Assembly: GCF_014269025.2 (NCBI RefSeq)
Contig: NZ_CP077094.1
Span: forward strand, 1,364,001 to 1,428,000
Direction of reading: 5' to 3'
Source of the DNA: Pseudomonas promysalinigenes
Lineage (GTDB): Bacteria; Pseudomonadota; Gammaproteobacteria; Pseudomonadales; Pseudomonadaceae
DNA: 64,000 nucleotides
Shown: piece by piece, positions 19,296 through 29,953 of the stretch
How the letters are laid out: each line of letters begins with the position of its first letter
Position numbering within the stretch: the stretch's first letter is position 1
The notes under the pieces: model-generated
Told to the model about the DNA's origin: nothing
Databases searched by the model: none
What the model saw: only the letters and a program-made list of their open reading frames with translations
Made by a program: the position numbers and the translations under genes

Positions 19296-19812
19296 GGCGT
19301 TGTTAAGCTCCTTTTAAGCAAAAACACTGGCAGCTAACGTGCTCAAACCCGTGCATACACTGAACGGCCATCGATGGCTCCTTGCGAGTGGCGAAGATGC
19401 CGCCGGAGGGGGAGGATGTCAACCAAGAAATCTAAAAAAAAATTCATGTCTGTAGGGAACTTAGCTATAAGGAACGGGATCTTTGAACGTTTTTTTTTCT
19501 TAACTGAGTGCCATGCTAGGATTCTCTAGTAGTCAAAAAAAATCAGTAAATTCATATGCTTGTATTTTTTTTGCGCTTTTTAGTCTTGAGGCGGTGGTTT
19601 TATGGCGCCCGTTTTTCGGCACAGTTGCGAGTCTCTGCCGTTGGTCGCTCTGACCTCCAGTGCACGTGGCCGTTGCCAATTCTGCTCAAACATTTCATGA
19701 AATTCTGCTGTTCGTCGCTGAACGAAGGCGTTCGAGGAGCAATCTGACACGCTGCCCTCTTTGGTGGGTGTTACACTGCCCGCCGCTTTCGCCACTCTTC
19801 AGTACGGACACC
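19296..19812. promoter_or_regulatory. 517-bp divergent control region between the substrate and exporter operons
   Basis: I see no convincing gene here. The region includes long A and T tracts (about 19430-19580) unlike the flanking genes. On the minus strand a TTGACA (19417-19422) lies about 120 bases before the 295-aa gene but has only a poor -10. On the plus strand TGTTACACT (19769-19777) is a fair extended -10 before the ABC gene. The A/T tracts could bind H-NS/MvaT-type proteins; that is a guess. Confidence 0.5.
19769..19777 (+). promoter_or_regulatory. candidate extended -10 for the type I secretion operon
   Basis: TG-T-TACACT matches the extended -10 pattern 36 bases before the ATG at 19813. 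I found no good -35 at the right distance. Confidence 0.35.
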
Positions 19813-21624
19813 ATGAGTTATCAATCCGAAAACAATCTGCAAGCCGCCCTCAGAGCCTGCAAGAGCAGCTTCCTTTCGGTAGGCTTCTTCAGTTTCTTCG
19901 TCAACGCACTCATGCTGGTGCCCACGTTCTTCATGATCCAGGTATCGGGCCGCGTGGTACCCTCCAGCAGCACCTCCACTTTGCTCATGCTTACGCTGAT
20001 CATGACCGTATTGGTCGCGACAATGGGCGCCCTGGAGTGGGTGCGCTCGCGCATCATGGTGCGCATCAGTAACCGCTTGGACGTGATGCTCAGCCGCGAT
20101 GTGTACAGGGCTAGCTTCAAGCGTGCCCTGACCAGCGGTGGCTCCGATGCTACGGCGCAGTCCCTCAATGACCTCACCTCGCTGCGCCAGTTTTTCACAG
20201 GGCCCGGGCTTTTTGCGTTTTTCGATGCGCCGTGGTTTCCCATCTACACCATCGTGATGTTCCTATTCCATCCATGGTTCGGCTGGATGACATTGTTCTG
20301 CGGCGCAGTCTTGACCGTGCTGGCAGTCGTCAATCACCGCTCTACAGGCGGTGCACTGGCAGAAGCCAACAAGCAGAATGTGGCGTCCAACGTGGTGACG
20401 AACAGGACCTTGCGCAATGCCGAGGTCATCGAGTCGATGGGCATGCTCGAGACCTTGATGAACCGATGGGCCAAGCGGCAGCGCAACATCATGCTGCTGC
20501 AGTCCAATGCGAGCGATAAAGGCGGCGTGATCAGCTCCACCTCCAAAACGTTCCGGATCTGGTCACAGTCCATCATGCTGGCGATGGGCGCATACCTTGT
20601 GGTGACGCACGAAATCAACCCTGGCCTTCTGATGGCAGGTTCGCTGCTACTGGGCCGGGCGCTGTCCCCCATCGACCAAATGATCGGGAGCTGGAAGGGC
20701 TTCGTCGCCGCCAAAGTCCAATACGACCGCCTCAGCAAGGTCATGGACGACCTGAAAAACGAACCCGAGCGCATGCCGCTCCCTGCGCCAGAAGGGCACA
20801 TTCAGGTCGAAAACCTGATCGTCGCCCCACCGGGTGCGAAGGCACCGGTCATTCGCAGTATCAGCTTCGTGGCCCCGGCTGGTTCCATCGTCGGCATCGT
20901 CGGCCCAAGCGCCGCTGGTAAATCCACGCTGGTACGGGCCTTGATGGGCATTTGGCCCCCGCAGCACGGCGTGGTCCGCCTCGATGGGGCCGACATCGCC
21001 AGTTGGGACAAGCAGGCCCTAGGCCCTTACGTGGGCTACCTGCCGCAAGACATCGAACTGTTCGAAGGCAGTATCAGCGAGAACATCGCCCGCTTCGACA
21101 AGATAGACCCGGAAAAGGTAGTGGAAGCGGCCCAGATGGCCGGCGTACACGAGATGATCCTCATGCTGCCCGATGGCTACGACACGGTGATCGGCAGCGA
21201 TGGCGTCAACCTGTCCGGCGGCCAGCGTCAGCGTATTGGTCTGGCCCGTGCTATTTATGGCAACCCGCGTCTGGTTGTGCTCGACGAGCCCAACTCCAAC
21301 CTCGACGACGTCGGTGAGCGGGCCTTGGGCGTTGCTCTGCAAAAGCTCAAGGCGACCGGTGCCACGGTATTCATCGTTTCGCACCGCCCCAATATCCTGA
21401 CCCGCCTGGACCGCATCCTGGTCATGTCCGGCGGCACCATTTCGCTGTACGGCGAGCGCGACCGCGTCATCGCCGAGCTGGCAGCGCAACAGGCCAAGAC
21501 TCAGCAGCGGGTCGCTCAGCCTGCGCCTGGCCAGCCTCCTGCCTCGCCGCCCGCGGCACCCAACGCCGCGCCGCCTGCCGCCCCCGCGGCGGCGCCTGCC
21601 GCCACCACCAGCACCGGCGTTTGA
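19813..21624 (+). CDS. type I secretion ABC transporter, permease/ATPase (PrtD/LapB-like)
   Basis: I take the ATG at 19813 (MSYQSENN), not the in-frame one at 19660, because the membrane domain starts right after it and the upstream 51 residues look non-coding. The product has 603 aa. An N-terminal membrane domain with several hydrophobic spans (about 20-290) lacks a C39 peptidase. The nucleotide-binding domain follows: Walker A GPSAAGKST at 364, signature LSGGQRQRIGLARA near 468, Walker B LVVLDEP near 489, and the H-loop His in SHRP. The architecture matches PrtD-type exporters. An unusual Pro/Ala-rich tail of about 45 residues ends the protein. It is the first gene of a three-gene operon and powers export of the RTX/DUF4214 protein. 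Confidence 0.93.
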   Translation: MSYQSENNLQAALRACKSSFLSVGFFSFFVNALMLVPTFFMIQVSGRVVPSSSTSTLLMLTLIMTVLVATMGALEWVRSRIMVRISNRLDVMLSRDVYRASFKRALTSGGSDATAQSLNDLTSLRQFFTGPGLFAFFDAPWFPIYTIVMFLFHPWFGWMTLFCGAVLTVLAVVNHRSTGGALAEANKQNVASNVVTNRTLRNAEVIESMGMLETLMNRWAKRQRNIMLLQSNASDKGGVISSTSKTFRIWSQSIMLAMGAYLVVTHEINPGLLMAGSLLLGRALSPIDQMIGSWKGFVAAKVQYDRLSKVMDDLKNEPERMPLPAPEGHIQVENLIVAPPGAKAPVIRSISFVAPAGSIVGIVGPSAAGKSTLVRALMGIWPPQHGVVRLDGADIASWDKQALGPYVGYLPQDIELFEGSISENIARFDKIDPEKVVEAAQMAGVHEMILMLPDGYDTVIGSDGVNLSGGQRQRIGLARAIYGNPRLVVLDEPNSNLDDVGERALGVALQKLKATGATVFIVSHRPNILTRLDRILVMSGGTISLYGERDRVIAELAAQQAKTQQRVAQPAPGQPPASPPAAPNAAPPAAPAAAPAATTSTGV

Positions 21625-21636
21625 AAGGATTTCTAG

Positions 21637-22962
21637 ATGAGCAGTAAAGCGATCACCACTTTCGATCACAACTTCGACGACATGCCTACGTCCGATCGCG
21701 GCATCCGTCGCATCGGCCTGACCATCGTCTTCGTCACCTTCGGCATTTTCGGCAGCTGGGCGGCGTTTGCACCGCTCAGCAACGCTGTGCACGGCTCCGG
21801 CGTGGTCACCGTGCAGAACTACCGTAAGACCGTGCAACACCTGGAGGGCGGCATCGTCAAGGAGCTGCTGGCCCGTGACGGTGACCTGGTCAAGAAGGGT
21901 GACCCGCTGATCGTGCTGGACGAGTCTCAGCTCAGCGCCGAGTACGAGTCCACCCGTAACCAACTGATCGTGGCGCGCTATAAAGAAGCACGCTTGCGCG
22001 CTGAGCGCGACGGGCTGGACCAAATCCCGCCTGTGAAGATGGACGGCACCGATTCGGCCCGGGCTCAGGAGGCCATGGCGGGTGAGTTGCAGGTGTTCAA
22101 TGCGCGGCGCAATTCGTTGCAGGGTGAAATCTCGGTGAACCGTGAGCGCATCCAGCAGATGAAGCAGCAGATTGCCGGCCTGAACGACATGATCGGCACC
22201 AAGAGCGGCCTGGAAAAGTCTTACTCCGGCGAAATCAAGCAGCTCAAGGAGTTGCTGGCCGAGGGCTTCGTGGATAACCAGCGCTTGCTCGAGCAGGAGC
22301 GCAAGTTGGACATGCTCAAGACCGAAGTCGCCGACCACCGGTCGAGCATCACCAAGACCAACCTGCAGATAGGCGAGACCGAATTGCAGATTGTGCAGTT
22401 GAAGAAGAAATTCGACGCCGACGTGGCAAACGAGCTTTCAGACGTTCAGGCCCAGGTCTTCGACCTTCAGGAAAAAGAAGCAGCGCTGCGTGACCGCCTT
22501 TCGCGTGTGGTGATCCGCGCACCCGAAAGCGGCATGGTGTTGGACATGAAGGTGCACACCATTGGCGGTGTGATCAGTGCAGCCACGCCGATTCTGGATA
22601 TCGTGCCTGCACAGTCGGAGTTGGTGGTAGAGGCCAAGGTGGCCACCCGCGACATCGACCGTCTGGAGTTGGGTAAAACTGCAGATATTCGTTTCAGCGC
22701 CTTCAACCAGGCCACCACGCCGGTCATCGAGGGCAAACTGGTGCGCATTTCCGCAGACAGCCTGACCGACGAGCGCAGCGGCGACAGCTATTACCTGGTG
22801 CGTGTGAAGGTGACCGAGGATGGCATGAAGAAACTTGGCGACCGCAAGCTGCACCCCGGCATGCCTGCCGAAGTGCTAATCAACGCCGGCGACCGCACCA
22901 TGCTGCAGTACCTGCTCAAACCGGCCCGCAACATGTTCGCCGAATCGCTGATCGAGGAATGA
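21637..22962 (+). CDS. HlyD-family membrane fusion protein of type I secretion
   Basis: A 441-aa periplasmic adaptor that links the ABC transporter to the outer-membrane pore. One hydrophobic anchor lies at about 24-45, followed by the lipoyl/barrel-sandwich half LEGGIVKELLARDGDLVKKG, long coiled-coil hairpin arms (about 90-285) rich in Glu, Gln and Lys, and the second half IRAPESGMVLDMKVHTIGG. The C-terminal beta domain contains LHPGMPAEVLI. It sits 12 bases after the ABC gene and overlaps the TolC-like gene by four bases, so the operon is tight. Confidence 0.94.
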   Translation: MSSKAITTFDHNFDDMPTSDRGIRRIGLTIVFVTFGIFGSWAAFAPLSNAVHGSGVVTVQNYRKTVQHLEGGIVKELLARDGDLVKKGDPLIVLDESQLSAEYESTRNQLIVARYKEARLRAERDGLDQIPPVKMDGTDSARAQEAMAGELQVFNARRNSLQGEISVNRERIQQMKQQIAGLNDMIGTKSGLEKSYSGEIKQLKELLAEGFVDNQRLLEQERKLDMLKTEVADHRSSITKTNLQIGETELQIVQLKKKFDADVANELSDVQAQVFDLQEKEAALRDRLSRVVIRAPESGMVLDMKVHTIGGVISAATPILDIVPAQSELVVEAKVATRDIDRLELGKTADIRFSAFNQATTPVIEGKLVRISADSLTDERSGDSYYLVRVKVTEDGMKKLGDRKLHPGMPAEVLINAGDRTMLQYLLKPARNMFAESLIEE

Positions 22963-24374
22963 CTGTGCTGCGTTTGCTACCTGGAATGCTGATGTGCATG
23001 GTCGCCTGCCAGGCGGTGGCCGTGGAAGGGAAGGGCGAGCCGGCGGACATGCCCAAGGCGGTATCGGCCTCTACCTACACGCTGGACCTGGCTGGCCTGT
23101 ATCGTGAGGCGCGTCTGGAAGACCCGCGGGTGCTGGCAGCTTATGCTCGTGCGCGAACTGCCGAGGCCCAACAGCGTGAAGCCTTGGGCGGGCTGCTGCC
23201 GCAGGTGTCGGCCAACGCCAACACCAGCCGCGTACTGCGCAAGAACGAAATCGACCGCGACATCTACAACAACGAAACCTATTCGTTGAGCCTGACCCAA
23301 TACCTGTACAACAAGCCGGCCTGGGAGCGCTACCAGAAGTCCAAGAGCGTCAAGGACCAGAAGGGCCAGCAGGCCGAGGACACTCTGGCCGAAGCCACGG
23401 TAGACCTGGCCAAGCGCTACTTCGTGGCCCTGGCGGCCGACGATGAGCTGGCGCTGGTGCAGGCCGAGCGCCGTGCTACGCAAAAGAACCTGGACCGGGT
23501 CACTAGCATGTTCGACCGGCAGATGGCCAAGATCACCGACAAGCTGGACATGCAGGCGCGTGTGGACTTTCTCGCCGCCCAAGAGGTGGAAGCCCGCAAT
23601 CAGGTGCTGGTCAGCCGTGAGGCATTGGCCGAGATCGTAGGTCGGCCGATCACCGAGCCTTTGAGCCGGGTGCGTAACGATGTGGCATTGCAGGCACCTG
23701 CTCGGCCTTTGCAGGAGTGGTTGGCTCAAGCCGTTGAAGCCAACCCGCAGCTCAAGGCCTCCCGTAGTGGTGCCGAGGCTGCCATGGCCGCCGTGCGTGA
23801 AGGGAAGGGCGAGCACTATCCGCAACTGTCCCTGAGCCTGAGTGCCCAGCAGAGTGACCAGGGGTACGACAACACCCAGGCCCCGCGCAGCGACAGCTAT
23901 GTGGCAAGCCTTGGGGTGAAGATCCCGATCTACAGCGGGGGCTCGACGTCGGCGCGGGTACGCGGGTTGTATGACGAGCAGGTCGCTGCCGAGGAACAGC
24001 TTGAAGGCATCCGCCGGCAGGTAGTGAAGGAAACCACCACGGCCTTCCTCACAGCCCAGGCGGCGGTCGAAAAGATTCGCGCCAACCGCAACGCGCTGTC
24101 CTCGGCTCAGCAGTCCAGCTTGGCTGCGCAGAAGGCGTTCAGTTACGGTGTGGTCAATGCGGTCGATGTACTGACCAGCGTGCAGAACGAGTTCAAGGCT
24201 CGTCGAGACTTGCTCAAGACCCAGTACGACTTCATCACTAACCTGTTTTTGCTTAACCGTTGGGCGGGCCAGCTCAACCAGGACAGTGTGGACAATGTGA
24301 ACGTGTGGCTGAGCCCTGTGCCTGAGCCTACCTTGCCGGGGGGTGATGTGGCGCGGCTGGATGCGCGCCGCTGA
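22959..24374 (+). CDS. TolC-family outer-membrane channel of type I secretion
   Basis: A 471-aa protein with an N-terminal signal peptide (cleavage probably after ACQAVA). Two TolC repeats follow, with long alpha-helical segments and the family elements SLSLTQYLYNKPAWERYQ, QARVDFLAAQE and LGVKIPIYSGGSTSARV. It forms the trimeric outer-membrane tunnel of the type I system. It is the third gene of the operon, its ATG overlapping the HlyD stop. No terminator hairpin with a U run is obvious after the stop. Confidence 0.92.
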   Translation: MTVLRLLPGMLMCMVACQAVAVEGKGEPADMPKAVSASTYTLDLAGLYREARLEDPRVLAAYARARTAEAQQREALGGLLPQVSANANTSRVLRKNEIDRDIYNNETYSLSLTQYLYNKPAWERYQKSKSVKDQKGQQAEDTLAEATVDLAKRYFVALAADDELALVQAERRATQKNLDRVTSMFDRQMAKITDKLDMQARVDFLAAQEVEARNQVLVSREALAEIVGRPITEPLSRVRNDVALQAPARPLQEWLAQAVEANPQLKASRSGAEAAMAAVREGKGEHYPQLSLSLSAQQSDQGYDNTQAPRSDSYVASLGVKIPIYSGGSTSARVRGLYDEQVAAEEQLEGIRRQVVKETTTAFLTAQAAVEKIRANRNALSSAQQSSLAAQKAFSYGVVNAVDVLTSVQNEFKARRDLLKTQYDFITNLFLLNRWAGQLNQDSVDNVNVWLSPVPEPTLPGGDVARLDARR

Positions 24375-25830
<1,456 letters not shown>

Positions 25831-25831
<1 letters not shown>

Positions 25832-26727
25832 TGCAAATGGCCAGCAAGCGCGCGCTCATCACAGGGATTCAGGGCTTCACCGGTCGCTACATGGCGGCCG
25901 AGCTGCGAGCCCGTGGCTATGAAGTCATAGGGACCGGCAGCCAGCCGTTGCAGGCGCCTGACTACCACCAGGTCGATCTTACCGACGGCCCGGGCCTGCG
26001 TGCATTGCTGGCCGAATTGCAGCCGGATGTCATCGTGCATCTGGCTGCCATCGCTTTCGTCGGGCATGGTGCAGCCGACGCGTTCTACCAGGTCAATCTG
26101 GTGGGTACACGCAATCTGCTCGAAGCCATTGCGGCCTGCGGCAAAACACCTGATTGCGTGTTGATTGCCAGCAGCGCCAACGTTTATGGCAACGTTTCCG
26201 AAGGGCTGCTCGACGAGCAGACCTTGCCGGCGCCGGCCAACGATTATGCAGTCAGCAAGCTGGCCATGGAGTACATGGCACGCTTGTGGTTCGATCGTTT
26301 GCCGATCGTCATCACCCGCCCGTTCAACTACACAGGGGTTGGGCAGGCAGAGAACTTCCTGCTGCCCAAGATCGTCTCGCACTTCCAACGTCAGGCCGGC
26401 ACCATCGAGCTCGGTAACCTCGATGTGTGGCGCGACTTCAGTGACGTACGTGCAGTGGTGCAGGCTTATCGTGGCCTCATCGAGGCCCGCCCTGTGGGGC
26501 AGACGGTCAACGTCAGCTCCGGGCAAACCCATTCGCTGCGCGAAGTCATCGCCAAGTGCTCGGCCATTACCGGCCACGCCATCGACGTCCAGGTGAACCC
26601 GGCGTTCGTGCGCGCCAACGAGGTCAAAACCCTCTGCGGCGACAACAGCCGCCTGCGGGCTCTGGTGCCGGGCTGGCAAACCCCCTCTCTGGATGAAACG
26701 CTGGGTTGGATGCTTGCGGGTAAATGA
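25831..26727 (+). CDS. rmd: GDP-4-keto-6-deoxy-D-mannose reductase (GDP-D-rhamnose synthesis)
   Basis: Rmd reduces the Gmd product to GDP-D-rhamnose. It is a 298-aa extended short-chain dehydrogenase with GIQGFTGRYMAAEL at the N-terminus, SSANVYGN and YAVSKLAMEYMA (Tyr/Lys pair). The first ATG overlaps the gmd TGA (TGATG); a second ATG six bases later is possible. The last four bases overlap the next glycosyltransferase. In P. aeruginosa the gmd-rmd pair feeds the A-band rhamnan, and the context here is the same. Confidence 0.92.
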
Positions 26728-27869
26728 AGCTCATCCTCTCCGTCGAGCCGGTTCGCTTCCCGCTGACCGGCATTGGGCGCTACACCTACGAACTGGCCAC
26801 TCGGTTACAGCGCAGTAGCGAAATCAACGATTTGCAGCTTTTCGCTGGGCGCCGCTTTTTGCCGTCGTTGCCCACCGCGGCCGATCAGTCCGACGCGGTG
26901 CATGGCCTCAAGCGTTTGGTTCAGAAGAACGCGGTGGCCGTGGAAGCCTACCGGCGGCTGATGCCCTACCTGCGTAAGCGGGCGCTGAAGGGGCATGAGG
27001 ATCACCTGTATCACAGCCCCAACTATTACCTGCCACCGTTCGCCGGGCCCAGTGTGGCGACCTTCCACGACCTGTCGCCATTTACCTGGGCGCATTGCCA
27101 TGCGCCACAGATCGCGCGCTTTCTGCAAAAAGAGCTCACGCTCACACTGCAGCGGGCCGACGCGCTGATCACCGACTCGCACTACACCCGTCAGGAGTTG
27201 GCTGACTATTTCGGCTGGCCCATCGAACGTATCCATGCGGTGCCGTTGGCCAGCTCCCCGGAGTTCCACCCGCGAAGCGCCGATAGCCTGCGTGAAGCAC
27301 TTGCCCGTTACGGACTGCAAGCGGGCGGTTACAGCTTGTTCGTCGGCACCATAGAGCCGCGCAAGAACCTTGAGACGCTGCTGGACGCCTATGGCAAATT
27401 GCCGGTGGCGCTTCGCCAACGCTGGCCGCTGATCCTCACCGGGTATCATGGCTGGCGCAGCGAAGCCATTCACCAGCGCATCGCCCAGGCGCAACAGCAA
27501 GGTTGGGCTCGCTATTTGGGCTTCGCGGCCAGCGAAGACTTGCCGCTACTGTATGCCGGTGCGCGGCTGTTCACTTTCCCGTCGCACTACGAAGGCTTTG
27601 GCTTGCCCGTACTCGAAGCGATGAGCTCGGGCGTGCCGGTAGTCTGCTCCAACAGCTCGTCATTGCCAGAAGTTGCAGGCCAAGCCGCGCTGATGTGCGC
27701 GCCGGGTGACGTGGATGGCCTCAGCGCTTTGCTGCGTCAGGGCCTGGAAGACGAAAATTGGCGCCTGGCAGCCGTGCAGCAGGGCCTTACCCATGCCGCT
27801 GGTTTTTCCTGGGAGCGTTGTGCCCAGGCAACCATCGAGGTCTATCGCAAGGTCAGCGACAAACGATGA
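26724..27869 (+). CDS. wbpY: GT4 glycosyltransferase, WbpY-like (D-rhamnosyltransferase)
   Basis: A 381-aa GT-B enzyme. The N-terminus LSVEPVRFPLTGIGRYTYEL has the loop that contacts the acceptor, GTIEPRKNL starts the donor domain, and the E-x7-E motif lies in EGFGLPVLEAMSSG. Placement directly after gmd-rmd with a four-base overlap, and the WbpY-like length, suggest transfer of D-rhamnose from GDP-D-rhamnose during common-antigen synthesis. The linkage is inferred. Its stop overlaps the start of the next GT4 gene. Confidence 0.82.
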   Translation: MKLILSVEPVRFPLTGIGRYTYELATRLQRSSEINDLQLFAGRRFLPSLPTAADQSDAVHGLKRLVQKNAVAVEAYRRLMPYLRKRALKGHEDHLYHSPNYYLPPFAGPSVATFHDLSPFTWAHCHAPQIARFLQKELTLTLQRADALITDSHYTRQELADYFGWPIERIHAVPLASSPEFHPRSADSLREALARYGLQAGGYSLFVGTIEPRKNLETLLDAYGKLPVALRQRWPLILTGYHGWRSEAIHQRIAQAQQQGWARYLGFAASEDLPLLYAGARLFTFPSHYEGFGLPVLEAMSSGVPVVCSNSSSLPEVAGQAALMCAPGDVDGLSALLRQGLEDENWRLAAVQQGLTHAAGFSWERCAQATIEVYRKVSDKR

Positions 27870-28975
27870 TCAAGGTACTGCACTTTTTCAAAACCTATTA
27901 CCCCGACTCCATGGGCGGTATCGAGCAGGTGATCTTTCAGATCGCCGAAGGCGCTCGCGCCCAGGGTATCGACTCTGAAGTGCTTTACCTCAGCGAGCGG
28001 GGCGCTGCGCGCAACGAGCCGGTTGCCAACCATTTGACTCACCGTTCCAAACTCGACCTGCATGTGGCGTCTACCGGGTTTTCAGTGTCGGCGCTGAAGG
28101 ACTTCCGCGAGCTGGCTGCGCAGGCCGACATCGTGCATTACCACTTCCCATGGCCTTACATGGACCTGGTGCATTTTCTGGCGGGCCTGAATAAACCGAC
28201 CGTCGTCAGCTACCACTCCGATATCGTCAAGCAAAAATGGCTGCTCAAGCTTTATCAGCCGCTCATGCACCGTTTTTTCACCAGTGTCGACCGTGTGGTT
28301 GCCTCCTCGCCCAACTACGCAGCGCACAGCCCGGTGTTGACGCGTTTCCAGAGCAAGGTTTCGATCATTCCCTACGGGCTTGACCGCGCCACCTATGCGC
28401 AGCCTTCGCAGAGCAAACTGGCTTACTGGCGCGGGCGGCTGGGGGAGCGCTTCTTCCTTTTCGTTGGTGCTCTGCGCTACTACAAAGGCTTGGACTACCT
28501 GCTGCAGGCCGCCAAGCTCAACGGTTTGCCAGTGGTCATCATGGGCGGCGGTTTTCTTGAGGCTGAGCTCAAGCAGCAGGCTGCAGAATTGGGCTTGAGC
28601 AATGTGCATTTTCTAGGCGGCTTGCCCGATGAAGACAAAGCTGCCTTGCTCGAGCTGTGCTATGGCTTCGTGTTCCCATCGCACCTGCGCTCCGAGTCGT
28701 TTGGCATCTCGCTGCTGGAAGCGGCGATGTATGGCAAACCTTTGATCTCCTGTGAGATGGGTTCCGGTACGACCTTCATCAACCTGGCGGACCAGACGGG
28801 CCTGGTGATACCGCCGCGTGACGCCTCGGCACTGGCTTTGGCCATGCAGCGTCTCTGGGATGACCCTGGCATGGCCAGGGCTATGGGCGCTAAGGCCTTG
28901 GAACGCTACGAAGCGGTGTTTACCGCACCGGCTATGGCGGCCGCCTACGCCGACCTGTACCGTAGCCTGTTGTAA
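27866..28975 (+). CDS. wbpZ: GT4 glycosyltransferase, WbpZ-like
   Basis: I start at the ATG overlapping the preceding stop (27866, MIKVLHFFKTYYPDSMGG), giving 369 aa; a longer frame from 27758 lies inside the previous gene. The N-terminal GGIEQVIF loop and SYHSDIVKQ are typical of GT4 enzymes, as is SFGISLLEAAMYGKP (E-x7-E) near the C-terminus. By synteny with P. aeruginosa wbpZ it probably adds the first D-rhamnose to the lipid-linked primer. The donor is inferred from the gmd-rmd context. Confidence 0.8.
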   Translation: MIKVLHFFKTYYPDSMGGIEQVIFQIAEGARAQGIDSEVLYLSERGAARNEPVANHLTHRSKLDLHVASTGFSVSALKDFRELAAQADIVHYHFPWPYMDLVHFLAGLNKPTVVSYHSDIVKQKWLLKLYQPLMHRFFTSVDRVVASSPNYAAHSPVLTRFQSKVSIIPYGLDRATYAQPSQSKLAYWRGRLGERFFLFVGALRYYKGLDYLLQAAKLNGLPVVIMGGGFLEAELKQQAAELGLSNVHFLGGLPDEDKAALLELCYGFVFPSHLRSESFGISLLEAAMYGKPLISCEMGSGTTFINLADQTGLVIPPRDASALALAMQRLWDDPGMARAMGAKALERYEAVFTAPAMAAAYADLYRSLL

Positions 28976-29020
28976 CCCTCGGATTTTGCCTGCCCAAGCT
29001 TTCGCATAAGAACGACTTTC

Positions 29021-29953
29021 ATGGATAGCCGAACGATTCTTGTCACCGGCGCTAGCGGCTTCGTTGGCAGCGCCCTAAGCCGTCAGTTGCACGACCTTGG
29101 CGTTTTCATCGTGCGCGCCCCGTCTCGTCAGGAGGCCCCGCTGGCCGCCGCTACCGATTGGTCCGCTGCGCTTGCCGGCGTCGATACGGTCATACACTCG
29201 GCAGCCCGCGTGCACGTGATGCAGGAAACAGCCAGCGACAGCTTGGGCGAGTTTCGTAAGGTCAATGTCGAGGGTACCCTCAACCTCGCCAGGCAGGCTG
29301 CCGAGGCGGGTGTTCGTCGTTTCATTTTCATCAGCTCGATCAAGGTCAACGGCGAACTCAGCTCGCCCGGCCAGCCTTTGCGCGCTGATGATGCGCCCGC
29401 CCCGCAAGATGCCTACGGGCGGTCCAAACTGGAGGCCGAGCAGGGGTTGCAGCAGCTGGCAGCGGCCACTGGCCTGGAGCTGGTGGTGATCCGCCCGGTG
29501 CTGGTGTACGGGCCGGGGGTCAAGGCGAACTTCCGCAGCATGCTGGGCTGGGTTCAGCGCGGCATACCGCTGCCACTGGGCGCGCTTGGCAATCGTCGCA
29601 GCCTGATTTTTGTCGATAATCTGGTTGACCTAGTGTTGACTTGCATCGATCACCCGCTGGCTGCCAACCAGGTGTTTCTCGGCAGCGATGGGCAAGACGT
29701 GACCTTGAGCGATTTGCTTCGCGCCTTGGGCCGCGCGCTGGGCCGGCCGGCTCGCTTGCTGCCCGTGCCTCCTGCACTGCTGCGCGCGCTGGCTCGCCTG
29801 CTTGGGCGCGGTGATATGGCCCAGCGCCTATTGGGCTGGTTGCAGGTCGATATCGAAAAAAACCACCGACTGCTCGGCTGGACCCCACCTCATACGCTGG
29901 AGCAAGGGCTGAAGCTCACCGCTCGCGATTTTCTGGATAACCCCCACCGATGA
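29021..29953 (+). CDS. wbpV: NAD-dependent UDP-sugar epimerase (WbpV-like)
   Basis: A 310-aa extended short-chain dehydrogenase. VTGASGFVGSAL lies at the N-terminus, SSIKVNGE in the middle, and the Tyr/Lys pair is in YGRSKLEAEQ. Members next to wbpL act on UDP-GlcNAc or UDP-QuiNAc-type sugars (4-epimerase or 4-reductase). Together with WbpM it could make UDP-QuiNAc or UDP-FucNAc, the sugar that WbpL uses to prime the glycan. Its end overlaps wbpL by four bases. Confidence 0.85.
   Translation: MDSRTILVTGASGFVGSALSRQLHDLGVFIVRAPSRQEAPLAAATDWSAALAGVDTVIHSAARVHVMQETASDSLGEFRKVNVEGTLNLARQAAEAGVRRFIFISSIKVNGELSSPGQPLRADDAPAPQDAYGRSKLEAEQGLQQLAAATGLELVVIRPVLVYGPGVKANFRSMLGWVQRGIPLPLGALGNRRSLIFVDNLVDLVLTCIDHPLAANQVFLGSDGQDVTLSDLLRALGRALGRPARLLPVPPALLRALARLLGRGDMAQRLLGWLQVDIEKNHRLLGWTPPHTLEQGLKLTARDFLDNPHR

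Noticed and set aside
19328..19343. Sigma-54-like TGGCA-N-GTGCT with GG and GC 12 bases apart
   Set aside because: The second and third conserved bases of both boxes do not match, it is far from the exporter start, and no enhancer-like palindromes were noted.
21019..22338. 439-aa open frame on the minus strand across the ABC and HlyD genes
   Set aside because: Antisense shadow crossing two well-supported genes; no start signals or domains.
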